Assembly: GCA_027475525.1 (NCBI GenBank)
Contig: JAMWFC010000046.1
Coordinates: 2,666,001-2,730,000 of the forward strand
Direction of reading: 5' to 3'
From: Macrolepiota albuminosa
Taxonomy: Eukaryota > Basidiomycota > Agaricomycetes > Agaricales > Agaricaceae
Length of the DNA: 64,000 nucleotides
The translations under genes and the position numbers were made by a program. The notes below the pieces were generated by a model, which saw only the letters and a list, made by a program, of their open reading frames with translations, was not told where the DNA came from and ran no database searches. Numbering within the stretch: the first letter of the stretch is position 1; every line of letters begins with the position of its first letter. Below, one piece after another: positions 34,149 to 45,047 of the stretch.

Positions 34149-35033
34149 TACTTGCGAAACCTCGGCCGTTTCTCACTTTTTGGTGTAGCGTTTTTGGTTC
34201 CACGAAAAAAATCCAGTCACGTGGAACCTTGACTCTCAAGGGCCGGCCTTTTCTGACAAGTCTTTCAAGAAGTCTTTTCATATTTTCTACTTGATGTCCA
34301 GATGCTTGGGCTTCGAAAACGGGCGAATTGATACTCACTATAATGAGCATTATGCATTCTGGATATAACACTGATTTTGTTGACACAAACATTTGCAGCG
34401 TGCTACTCATCTGTGACGGACTACCTTCCTCGAAGACTACAATATCAAACCACCAGGGTTTTTCGCCGGTGTTCCATTATTTCAATTTATGGTGAGGTCC
34501 ACTCCGGCAAGCATTCGTTGCTCGAGTCTGTTCTACCTGGAATTAGAACGTGCTCCTCAGGGGTTCTATCTGTTTCGCCTCCTCACTGACTCTCGCTCTT
34601 TCGATTTGACCGAAAAGGAAGACTTTTGTGGTATACATCCGTGTCTTCTGGGACCTTTTTGAATCATACCAAAGTCAGCAGAGTTGTCTGGGCTAGAGAC
34701 GTCATAGTATGTTGCTTAGCACTTTTGTGTTGTCCTCTCGCCATACCCAGAGTTTCGGCTCCAAAATTGCTCGCAACAAGCAATATACCAGACCACATAT
34801 CAGATGCTCGTTTGCAAGTATCCCTTGTCCATGACGTATATTCTTGTTGCTATTTCGCTTCCTCTTAACGCATTTGTGACCCCATCTCCCCTGTACCCAT
34901 TTGCATGTATTCTATAGAGCCTTTTCTCTCGCTTCCTGCCGTGTCAGACATATTTCAAGTCATTTTATGGTCTTGTCGTTTGTAAAAAGAAACCCTCCAA
35001 GAATGTGACATCACGCGTTACGCTCTGTATTCA
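34149..35033. other. Spacer between the mitoribosomal gene and the next gene
   Basis: A divergent spacer of about 0.9 kb. Several short open fragments occur on the plus strand (for example around 34380-34680), but none shows a domain or a splice-consistent chain. It may contain 5' exons or leader sequence of the unknown gene that follows. Confidence 0.4.
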
Positions 35034-36219
35034 ATGAATTCAAGGTTCGCTTCTCATGGCCCCAATGAAAGCTTGAGAATCCATGCCACTCCCACTGGTT
35101 TTACTTCCCCTCATGATGACATCCTGGCTCATATGCTAGGCCAGCTTCACGTCGAATCAGCTGATGATGGCTTGTTACATGTTGAGGTTCCGACAACAAG
35201 GAAGGAAGAGCAATCCACTCTCCAAGATGCTACACACTCCACGCAGGACCCTACTGCCGAGAAGGTGTATGATCCTTTCGAAGGAACACCCATTGGACTT
35301 CTGATGACTCCAACTGGACCACCTGATCTCATGCCACAAATGGAAAACACCAGTCCTGCTGGCCCTTCATCTTCTCGTATCGGTGACTGTGGGAGTAAGC
35401 TGGAGCAATGGAAGCACCTTTCGCAGGTGCTGGACCTCCAGAACGAGTTAGCTAGGATGCACCTGGAGATGGAAGGTGTCGGCATTGAGGGCAAGGCTAC
35501 GGGGAAGGGAAGAGGAAGGGGAAAGGGGAAGGGGAAAGGAGACGCAAGTTGGGAAAGGAACCTGGGCAACTTGGCCACGGAGTGGAAGCCGCAAAGGCGA
35601 ACGACAACCGATACCATTGAATCAGATGTACATGTTGGAGATGAGGAGGGTGTGGACGTGACAGGTAACGAGGGGGACATGAAGAAAGCTAAGGAAGAAC
35701 GATTTTCTGCCATAGCTGATGAATTTGAAAGCAGGAAAGAGGCTGTTCAAGTAATTATGAACAAGGTAAGGTATCCAATTCTTACAACTGACTTCTTATC
35801 TGACTTGTTCACATCAGTTAGATCATCTGTCCAAGGCGCTCACACAATTTCACACTCTCCAAGCTCCCGAATTCGAGTTTTCAAAGACTGGTTCAAGGCA
35901 GAACTCGACTACGCCAGATGTGACACCTCCAATCCGGTCGAAAATCACCCCATATGTATCATCAGACGCTGGGCCTTTAAACGTACCAAATGTTCATCGT
36001 CTACGTCCGGTTCTATCTTCGATTCCAAGCTCGCGTGGATCGCTTTCCTCTGCTCCACAAGCTACGCTCGAACCTGAGGCGCTCACGACATCGCTCAGCC
36101 GCTTCAGAGGAACCGCTTCTGGGGAACCAATCTTTGTGAACGAGATGGAGCCGGAGAGCCAGATGCACGTAATGGATAGTCCAGATTCAATAAAGAATTC
36201 TGTTGTTCTACCCCTTTAG
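35034..36219 (+). CDS. Unknown acidic, low-complexity protein
   Basis: Two exons joined by an intron near 35766-35817 give about 380 residues. The first exon has a possible coiled coil (about LEQWKHLSQVLDLQNELARMH), then a glycine/lysine tract (KGRGRGKGKGKG) and an acidic region. The second exon is Ser/Pro-rich and ends at 36219. I recognise no domain. The Lys/Gly tract could be a nucleic-acid-binding or nuclear-localisation segment. Start at 35034 is the first Met in frame; an upstream exon is possible. Confidence 0.5.
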
Positions 36220-36432
36220 AGACTTGGCACATATGTGGCGTACTTGTTACTATGTTACTATATTGCTATCTACCTCCGCCAATTGAATAGCTAAGGTCGT
36301 ATCGGTAAGGATACGCCACGGTAGACCAACTCTATGAAGAAAGTAAAAGTGTAAGTGAGCATCAAAATCCCTGTGGATACAGTCACGTTATATCTCAGAG
36401 TATCTTTCAGTTACTGCGGCCATGTCCGAGTC

Positions 36433-37987
36433 ATGTCTTCCCAATCTGTGTTGGGCTCGCTCTCAGTTTCGCCTGCTCTCAAAGTGACAGTCCCATTTAT
36501 CCAACGTTCCAATGAACTTCGAACCCAGGATCCCGTTATGGCCTACTGGTGTGCGTATCACGCCGCTCAGTTAGGCATATCGCTCAAAGCAAAAGACCCT
36601 GCCTCGCGGGATGTTCTCTTCACTCTCCTCAACTTTCTTGAACAACTTAAGAAGGAGATAGGCCCATCGGACGCTCTCGACATCGAGTCCGTCAGTGCAG
36701 CCTACGTGGAGAACTTTGCGTTTAAAGTCTTTGCTTTGGCCGACAATGAAGACCGAAGCGGATCCGCAACGAGGTCCGGTTCGTCAGTTCCATGTCCAGT
36801 CTATAAAATTAATCCTTTATAAGGGCAACGGCCAAGAAGTTTCTGGCAGCTGCACACTTTCTTGAAGTACTCAAGGTCTTCACAAAGGCTGATATGTCCG
36901 AATCAGTTGAGTATATCGGACTTCATAGTGGAAGATTCACAAATAACCCGTCGTGTAGACAGAAGAGAAGATAAAGTATTCGAAGTGGAAGGCTGCCGAC
37001 ATTGCGAAAGCCTTTCGCGAAGGCCGCAGGCCAACGCCAGGGCCAGCAGGCTCCAGTCCTAATGAAGATCCCGAAATTACATTACCTACGTCCACGCTAC
37101 CCCACCGAAATGAGGTATTAATCAGCGAAGATGAACATCAGTCCTCCGGTGCTATTGAACATTCTCCACCTGCCACCGTCGGTGAGGCTCCTCAAGCACC
37201 TCCTTTGTTTCCGCGCCGTCATACCCCTCCACCTTTCGATGGCCACTACCCTGACTCCAGATCATCCGAGTATGGAGTCGAGACTCATGGAAGGAGAAAT
37301 GGCGAAGCAAGTCCAGGAAGTTGGAGCACGGTTGCGACACCCGGCGCTGCACAAGGTCCTCCTGAACAATGGGAAGAAACGGGATCTCCTACGAGAACGA
37401 CATCTACACAGAAATCAACTTTGCTCAAGAGAAACCCGTGGGTTAGCGAGGAGCTTGAAGGTAAAGATGAGAGCGAGTATCTCGGACAGTCGATGGATAC
37501 AGCAAAAACGCAAGCCATTGTTAGTGCCGATTCAGCTGAGCACTCGATGGAATCTACGGAATCCGTTCTGGCTGTATGTGATCCGCAAGCAAAGACTTCC
37601 GTGCCTTCTTCGCCAATTTATGTTATTGAACAGCAGCCATTGGTTTGTCGATCCAATAATTCAACAACACAACACCCGGGCTTCATACCAATTTTACGCT
37701 CTGACTTGCCTACCGGCGCTGTGGACACATCTCATCTAGGGCACGTGCCCCTCCCGACTGTCCCCGATGTTGAAGCACATCTTGACCCTCATCGCAGCCT
37801 ATATCCTCCACCTATGCTATCACAGCAACATCCGCCTTTTCCGCCTCCGGTCGTCGAGTTAACACCTAGTATAATAGCAAAGGTGCAAAAGCATTGCCGC
37901 TTTGCTATTAGCTCACTCGATTATGAGGATGCCGATCAAGCAAGGAAAGAGCTCAGGGCCGCTCTTGCGATACTGGGTGATACGTGA
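36433..37987 (+). CDS. VTA1: VTA1/LIP5 homologue, Vps4 regulator of the ESCRT pathway
   Basis: The ATG at 36433 leads into the conserved N-terminal helical domain: VPFIQRSNELRTQDPVMAYW, CAYHAAQLGISL and ENFAFKVFALADNEDR. After introns the TAKKFLAAAHFLEVL helix follows (about 36833-36870), completing the tandem MIT-like domain that binds ESCRT-III. A long Pro/Ser-rich linker (37100-37860) leads to the C-terminal Vps4-binding VSL helices (SIIAKVQKHCRFAISSLDYED, ARKELRAALAIL), ending at 37987. VTA1 stimulates the Vps4 ATPase that disassembles ESCRT-III on endosomes. Convergent with the arrestin-like gene, 80 bp apart. Confidence 0.85.
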
Positions 37988-38067
37988 TTCCGTATTCGTT
38001 ACACACAGGTTTCATGTAACCTCTGCTTATGGTCTTTTAATCTATGGTTGGTGCTTTGTATGATCAG

Positions 38068-40567
38068 TTACACGAAACTGCGCACTCCATTAACTTCATT
38101 CAACTGTAGCACTTTTTGCCTTTCTTCTAATTCCCGAATCCTCTCCTTTACCGATTTTGTAGACTCACTCGAGGTCGCTCCTACTTGCTGCTCTTTCGCG
38201 ATAAGTATTGATGGTCGTGAAAGCACTCCTTTAGCAGCTTCGAGCGTATGGCTGAGTCTAAGTTGGTCGTCGTCAATCTCCGGTTCTTCCAGGGGTTCTG
38301 TAACTTGTTCTTGGTGCTGCGATAAATTAGGCATCATCGAATTGAATGCGGAACCTGGATCAACATGGCCAGAACTTGCCTCGGCCGCTGCAGCCATTTT
38401 AGCTTGAACACGGCTAGCAAACGACGACGGTCCCTTCGAAAGATCAGATTTCCAGCGCGTTGGAGAAACAGAATCATGATGCAGTCCCGAACGAAGCAAT
38501 GCATGTCCTTCAGCTTTGCGCTCCATATTTACCTGATATTGAGAAGCGCATGTCGATGAACAGTTTATTCGCTCATCCGCTTGATGTGAAACAGACGAAG
38601 GCTTAAGGTCTTGTACTGACGCGTAGTATAAATCTGCGAATCGTGGTGCGTTCTCAAACTTGGGATCATCTTGCAGGATGCGAGGAAAGATTTCGTCAGC
38701 ATCATCTTCGTCGATGAAGCATTGAAGGTCCTCCGGAAGATACAGGTCCATATCACCCTGAGCAATTTCAGCACTGTCGTCGTCGGAATCGTAGCGAAGA
38801 CTATCAGATGCGTATTGAGGAACGAGATCTGAATTATGCGGTCCACTGTATGTTTTGTTTTCGTGGATCCTTATTGGTCTTGTTTCGCACTTTGCGAATT
38901 GTAGCATATTCATTGGTCGTATCCCAGTCTCACCAGTCCGAAGAATTCTCTTGGGAAGCGTTGCCGAAGTATGAGTATTCGAAGCATTTGGGTTCTGCGT
39001 AAAGTCGCGTGGCAGCAAGCCGGGTGGAGGGTCAATGGAAATGAAATTGATGATATGAATAGGTAAGGAAACTTGTAGCTGAATCGATCTCAGGGTGCCA
39101 CCAGCATTCAGAGTGACTCTGATGGAGTAGTCAACTTGAAGCAGTCGGCTACATACGACGGATAGTGCATCTGGCTATAATTGCATTGAATTTGTGTCAG
39201 CACACAGGGAGAACAGCTTACAGGCAACAATATTGAATGTGAAAATTCTAAACATTCTCCGGGAGCAACGCCTACCCACCATCCCCTGGCGCTTGCATGC
39301 CTTGGAGCACTACGTCGGCCCATTTTCAAGACGGACTCGGTAACTAGTTTCTGGGTCGTTGATACTGAACAAACGTCATGTTTTCCATCGTGATGCCCGT
39401 CAAAGGTGTTCGTGCGGTGACTTGGTTTGAAGACAGTAGTATTACGAATTAGAGCTAAAGAAATACTTTTAACGGTTCTCCTGCTTTCGTTGGCAACGTA
39501 AACTTTGACGAAGCATTGTTGACCAGCAACCCAATGCAGACGATGAACAGAGGCAGCCAGATTGATTCCGGGAGAGCCAGACAAACAAGAATCAGAATCA
39601 ATTTCTGCTTGATAAGGCCTCTCAGCGGGCTCCAGAATTATGGAAGGATTGAACCTTGGCCATATTTCACAGGTACGATAGAAGTGAGCGATCGAACGGC
39701 TACTTGAAATTGGATCTTTGATCTTGATTGACCTGCAAATATGTTCAGAGTAGGTCCATAGTTCAACATGCTTGAAGGGACTTACACCATTGCAATGTAG
39801 CGTACGGCGACTTCAGCTTGAACGGAACCTTTTGGCACTCCATGATCGGCAGACACGGGAAGATGCATAGAGAATGGGAGCATGTGTTCTCCCTCAACGG
39901 CCTGCGCAAAACCTTCTGAATCTCGAAAAGAGTCGTGATATCCGCCTGAAAATCCCGTAACAGTCTCGAGAGGCGATGAGCATCGATAGAACGGGTATTT
40001 GTCCAGTTTGTTTGATATACTCTCGTATCCGATTACGCGTACCTTGCCTCCAGAGATTAAGACTGGCACTTCATTCCTCGCACATTCAAATACTTCGATT
40101 TTCACATAGCCTTGTAGGTAATCACCTTGCACGTAGGTATAGCTGTTCAGAATGATATCGACTTTGACACGAGGACGAGTCTTTGCCTGTTCAAGCCAAG
40201 TTCTTTCTTGATCATGCTGTCCTGGAAGTGGCAATATTATTGCACCTGATTTAAGTCGCGAAGTCGAATCACCCAAGATTGAACTTAGTTCAGCAGCATC
40301 TCGTCCAAATGGAGCATTCGCATTCAGAAGGGTACCATGTCGAGTAATAGACTGTGATCCTTCTACAGGGGCTCCCGTTGAACTAGAGCAGTCGAGCGGA
40401 TCTCTTGGTCCGAGGTCTGATAGAGATGAAGCTGAGGTTGTTTGTAGAAGGTTCAACTTTTGTCCACATGGAGGGCCAGAATTCACCGACGAATGGATAA
40501 TATCATCAGTGCGATAGGAGATAAAATCAAGCCCTAAACCGGCACCAGAAATATCAGAAATAGTCAT
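38068..40567 (-). CDS. Arrestin-fold protein (arrestin N and C domains)
   Basis: The start at 40567 (MTISDISGAG) gives a Ser-rich leader. The arrestin N domain follows: VKVDIILNSYTYVQGDYLQGYVKI, VRVIGYES and EGEHMLPFSMHLPVSADHGVP (about 39790-40190). The C domain begins near 39540 with AASVHRLHWVAGQQCFVKVYV, SISLALIRNTTVF, and a VDYSIRVTLNAGG strand after an intron. A long acidic tail (39018-38068) has a predicted coiled coil near its end (KERIRELEERQKVLQ). Fungal alpha-arrestins usually recruit Rsp5-type ligases to transporters. I see no PPxY motif in the parts I read, so that role is not shown. Introns near 39723-39785 and 39100-39230 are approximate. Confidence 0.75.
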
Positions 40568-40702
40568 GGTGGCAAGGTATATAACAGTTTGACAACTTGA
40601 CAAAATACTACTATTATCCAAAAATGGATGTTGAGCTATTGATACGATAGCTAGTTGCAAAGTCCTGTAATGCAGTTGTATCCTTAGTGGCATGTGTGGA
40701 AT

Positions 40703-41820
40703 TTACCAGTGTCCAAGTTCCACCTTGTTGCGGTCAAATCCATATTCCACCCAGGAATCAAGAGAGTCTACAGAGGGTATATATTTGTCGAGGCCTACAA
40801 ATCCCACTCTGCTGTAAACTTTACTTGCTGCGGGATTGTCGTGAGCAACATAAAGTACGACGCTTTCTTTACGCTTGAGAAGACTGGTCATTATCGCAAT
40901 GAGATGCAGGATCAATTTTAGGAGGACCATCATAGTAAACTCACGTCTGCGTGACCTTACGAACCAGACGTTCAGCACACCCTCGTGATCTCCAATCAGG
41001 ATTGGTAAACACTTTTGTGATGGCTGAAACAGCGCCGGCCTCTCGCGTCACGGCTACGATAGAAGCAATCTCAGTGCGTCGTTCTCCCTCTTTGATGGTA
41101 TGGACCCAGAGTTGATTGAGTCTGATGAGGTGTTCCGCCTCTTCGATTGCACCTCTTTCCGACAGAACAAATGGTTCCTGGAGGAAGAGAAGGTCAGGAG
41201 TAGAACAAAGTATGGCATCAGGAACATACGGCTGCTGCTGCAAAGCCATGGCACAGCCTGGCGACGTCATGAACGTCGGATGGAATTGCGAGTCTCAATG
41301 TGTACGAAATACCAGGAAGCATAGTGGGTTGCCGAGGTCGGAAGCGTTGCCTTGTACAATAGGTCAATCTGGCATCATAATACGGGTCCTCGTAGAACAT
41401 GACATGCGTCATTCTGGACCAGGTCTCTGCGAAGGTACGCGAAACCTCTTTAACAGCGAATACCGAAAAGACGCGCTCCACTTTAACACATTTCATAAGG
41501 GACTTAACCAGGAGCTCGACTCTAGGAGTCACGAAATCGAGGGTGGAAGACGAGTGCGTGGAATAAATGAAAACAGGATAGGCGCCCATTGCGTGATGAG
41601 TACAGGAGAGGACGTAGTCCAAGGTGTCATCGGTTGTACATGCTATCCAGACTTGACCCTTCGTAGACTCTTTGGCACTGTGTGTCTCCTTGAGAGCATG
41701 TGAAAAGATGATATTGGAATTGCGCGGGTCGCGTTCGAACGCATTCCAAATGCTCGGAGGCAAAGAATTCGCTGAGCGATAAACAGTGATCAAGGGATCC
41801 CCAGAAACGCGTGCAGGCAT
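40703..41820 (-). CDS. GNAT-family N-acetyltransferase
   Basis: The start at 41820 (MPARVSGDPLITVYR). The N-terminal half is a degenerate GNAT-like domain. The C-terminal half has the acetyl-CoA-binding strand and loop (AITKVFTNPDWRSRGCAERLV, an RxxGxA-type pyrophosphate loop) and the terminal NPAASKVYSRVGFVG motif. Two introns lie near 41230-41160 and 40965-40890. Fungi carry many such enzymes and the substrate cannot be told from sequence. The same strand order as the arrestin gene, 135 bp away, does not by itself indicate a link. Confidence 0.75.
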
Positions 41821-43106
41821 CTTATGGCGATATTGGTCAATGATGTGGTATATATGTGACTTCAGGCCCTGCAACCGCACAGGTGTGAAGATGTACTTCA
41901 GACTGGAAAATTTGCGTATCACACCTACTTACCAGTTGGACAGCTGTTCATTGAGTCGACGCACATCTCCACTGCCTTAAGCACAGCATTACGAAGGCTC
42001 CTACCAGCGTGAAAAGCACGTTCAAGTCAAAAATCCCAGAATTCACAATCATGGCCAGTTATCCTGAATAAGGTAGAAGCGTAGTGATAGGCATAAGACA
42101 GAGATCGCCTTGGAATAAAAGATGTGCAGCGCTGCCGAATGCTTCGTTCCCAACACAGGCTGAGTGGGTCAAATGCTCAGACATCGCTCAGAAGAAACAG
42201 ACTGATATGAGCGCTTGGCGATGAAACTTGAATTAGGCGCTAATTCGGAGCTGACAAGCTGATCGGCGCTGGACGGAGTTTGAACCATAGCCGGAAACAA
42301 AGCCTGGCAGTAAGCCAAATACTTAAATGAAATAAGACGCAAATCAAAATCCTAAGCTAGGAGTAGCCCTTTCAACGTGCTTGTTACGCGCTTCCCTTGT
42401 TCTTTCACGCTGTTCTGCTCAGTATGGAGACCAAGCAAGTTCGCTAAGCTGCTTAATCGTCAAAAAATCTCCCTATTCGGATTATCATACCTGCTCTTCA
42501 CAAGGCAAACCTGATCCGGAATAGCTTTCGAAGATTCTCGATGCAGTCTTTAGCTGTAACAAATTGATTGGTCCGTAAGAGGAATTGAAGCTCGTGAAGA
42601 AACCAGTCCCTGCCGGATCACCCATTTGGATCTTCGAAGTGCAAGAGCCTCGGTCTTCTTCGATTTGTGTGTCTCATGGCATCGCTTGTTGTTCACCAGA
42701 GACCAAAAATTTGGTAGAAGATACGCCGAGAGATTTGAAGGTAGATCGCATAGGAGCAGTAGTTCTCGTTCATAGAGTCAGATAGCAGCTAGTTTGACGT
42801 CTCGGTAGGTCTTACAGAATGGCATTGGATGCAGGAAGTGCAGCTCAATGTCGCTGGCGTCGTCAAAGACGAGAAAGATGCGTCATGATATAGCCCTAAT
42901 CTAAGGTTGACTAGTGACTTCTCATTATGTGTAACAATTGTGCAAACCGCTGTAAACTACATCCATGGTCTGATAAATAACACCACGTCAGTATCACATC
43001 AGGCTAGGTCAACGTGTAGAGTTATGTCGGAAAAAAATGCACGGATACACAATCACGTATCAAATCGCGCGAGAAACAAGGGGGAAGGGGAGAGGAAGGT
43101 AGTGTA
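41821..43106. other. Gene-poor stretch left of the assembly gap
   Basis: About 1.3 kb without any gene I can support. Short open frames (for example 42585-42785) have no domain and no splice-consistent neighbours. The right edge is the 100-N gap, so part of a gene could be missing. Confidence 0.45.
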
Positions 43107-43206
43107 NNNNNNNNNNNNNNNNNNNNNNNNNNNNNNNNNNNNNNNNNNNNNNNNNNNNNNNNNNNNNNNNNNNNNNNNNNNNNNNNNNNNNNNNNNNNNN
43201 NNNNNN
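43107..43206. other. Assembly gap of 100 N
   Basis: Exactly 100 N, a conventional placeholder for a scaffold gap of unknown size. It cuts the 3' end of the PPR gene on the minus strand. Confidence 0.99.
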
Positions 43207-44589
43207 GTCTCTTTGGTTTGCGGGTCTGGGGGCGCGACGGCTGCAAGGTCGCGGTAGATGGCGAGAGCCTTGTCCAGGCTTTCGTCGGTGGGGAAGCGAC
43301 AAAAGGTTTGGATCATGGGGTGGACCAGGCCGGCATCAGGAACAATGCCAGCGGACTTGGCCGCTTGGTAGACTGCCAAAAGGTTTGGATCATGGGGTGG
43401 ACCAGGCCGGCATCAGGAACAATGCCAGCGGACTTGGCCGCTTGGTAGACTGCAGAGCATTGTCAGGGAGTGCGGCTCGAACGCTATTCACAATCAGCAG
43501 GGAGTACTGGTCAATGGCCGGCGGGAGGTTGAACTTTTCCTGGACGAGCCTTATGTCGTCGAGGGAGTTGAATGGCGCAGGATAGCGCGATATAGATGGG
43601 GGGCTGGCTTGCAGCCTTTTGGGGCTATTACGTTGACGTAGTGGTCTATCGCTTTCTGTACGCCGTCGGAGCGTGCAATATCGGAGATTTCTTTTTTCCA
43701 CTCGGAGAAGCGTTCCTCCTCGCGACTGGGGAAGCGGCCGCGATACTCTTCCCTGATCTGCTTAGCGCGCTTGAGGAAACCTCGCTCTGCATACGCGTTG
43801 TATAGAAAGTCGTCGATAGAGGCGTCGTACTGATCTGCTTAGCGCGCTTGAGGAAACCTCGCTCTGCATACGCGTTGTATAGAAAGTCGTCGATAGAGGC
43901 GTCGTAGGGAGGTCCTCGAATTTCATGTCGTCAAACATGGAAGAAAAGGTGGCGAGACGCGGGATTTGGTCCTGGTGGGTGACAAAGGCCCAGCGAGAGC
44001 GGATAAAGTACTTGAAAGACTCGTTGGTGGGCTTGCAGCCCGCGTCGCGCATGGTGGAGATGACATGGCGGATGTACTTGAAGTGGGAGCGGTGCTCGCA
44101 TGCTTCGAGGAAGATGTGGAACTGCTCGAGGGTGGGGGTGAAGGAGGCGGAGCGGGAGGGCATGCTGTGGAGCCAGCGATAGACAGCATGGTCTGTAGCG
44201 TGTTTTACGAGACCACGGATGATTGCGGTGTGGATGTCGATGGAGACGGGGATGCCAAAGACGACGGGCATGTGGGTGAGAATTTCCTCGATGCGCTGGA
44301 GGTCGGAGGGGCGGGCGGACGAGGCGAGGACATGGAGGAGCTGGAGGATGTGGTCACGGGACAGCGTGGGGGGCGGGGGACTGCTGGACGAGGAGGGCGT
44401 GCTCTGGAGCGCAGAAACGAGTTTTGGGTACAAGTCGTGGATTGCGGACAGCGACTTGAGGCGCGCAATGAGCGAGTGCGCCGCGTCAGCCACCGCCGCA
44501 GTCGACGCCGCACGCACGCCGACGACGCGTGGACGCCGCCCGGCGCTCGCAAGCCCCAACACACGCAGAGCCAGACGCAGACCGACCAT
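43207..44589 (-). CDS. Pentatricopeptide-repeat (PPR) protein, 3' end lost in gap
   Basis: The start at 44589 (MVGLRLALRVLGLASAGRRP) has the Arg/Leu/Ala-rich character of a mitochondrial targeting peptide. Helical repeats of about 35 residues follow, for example SIDIHTAIIRGLVKHATDHAVY, TPTLEQFHIFLEACEHRSHFK, YIRHVISTMRDAGCKPTNESF and ASIDDFLYNAYAERGFLKRA. These fit PPR proteins, which bind organelle RNA. The gene is GC-rich compared with its surroundings, Ala/Ser/Pro-rich in places, and includes two 77-bp duplications. It runs into the N gap, so the C-terminus is missing. Only 33 bp separate its start codon from that of SSS1 on the other strand. Confidence 0.65.
43300..43453. repeat. 77-bp tandem duplication (PPR gene, first)
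   Basis: Copies 43300-43376 and 43377-43453 are identical and adjacent, close to the N gap. Probable assembly artefact. Confidence 0.95.
43753..43906. repeat. 77-bp tandem duplication (PPR gene, second)
   Basis: Copies 43753-43829 and 43830-43906 are identical and adjacent. It interrupts the PPR reading frame. Probable assembly artefact. Confidence 0.95.
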
Positions 44590-44622
44590 GGTCACACTGT
44601 CACATTCCCTCTTCCCTCCATC

Positions 44623-45016
44623 ATGTCCGACAAACTTCGCGACTTTCTCGACGTCCCCCAGCAGTTCATCCGCGACGGCAACCAGGTATTCCTGTCCCCG
44701 TATCACTCTCCCCAGCTCACTGTTCCAGTTCTTGACGCGCTGCACCAAACCCTCCCAATCCGGTCCGTCGCCTCCGCTGCGTCATCTGCCACGTCTCACT
44801 CCCCACAGAGTTTACACAAATATGCAAGGCCGTCGCCATTGGCTTCGGCGTCATGGGTTTCATTGGCTACTTTGTCAAGCTCATCCACATTCCCATGTAC
44901 GTACCCGTGTCGTTGCATCACTACCCTGCTGACATTGTCCAGAAACAACATCCTTGTGTGCGTGTCCTTTGATGTCGATCATCCAATACTCACACACCCC
45001 CAGCGGAGGAGCATAG
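44623..45016 (+). CDS. SSS1: Sec61 gamma subunit (SSS1), five exons
   Basis: Exons 44623-44685, 44729-44762, 44809-44896, 44943-44957 and 45004-45016 join in frame to 70 residues. The protein begins [20 protein letters not shown], then FLTRCTKPS, the membrane segment [22 protein letters not shown], and ends INNILVGGA. This is the full length and order of eukaryotic Sec61 gamma, the single-span clamp of the ER translocon. The last two exons are only 15 and 13 bases long. It is divergent from the PPR gene (33 bp) and convergent with COG1 (31 bp between stop codons), an unusually tight arrangement. Confidence 0.93.
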
Positions 45017-45047
45017 TGTCATGTATTCTAGGCAATTTATGTAATTT

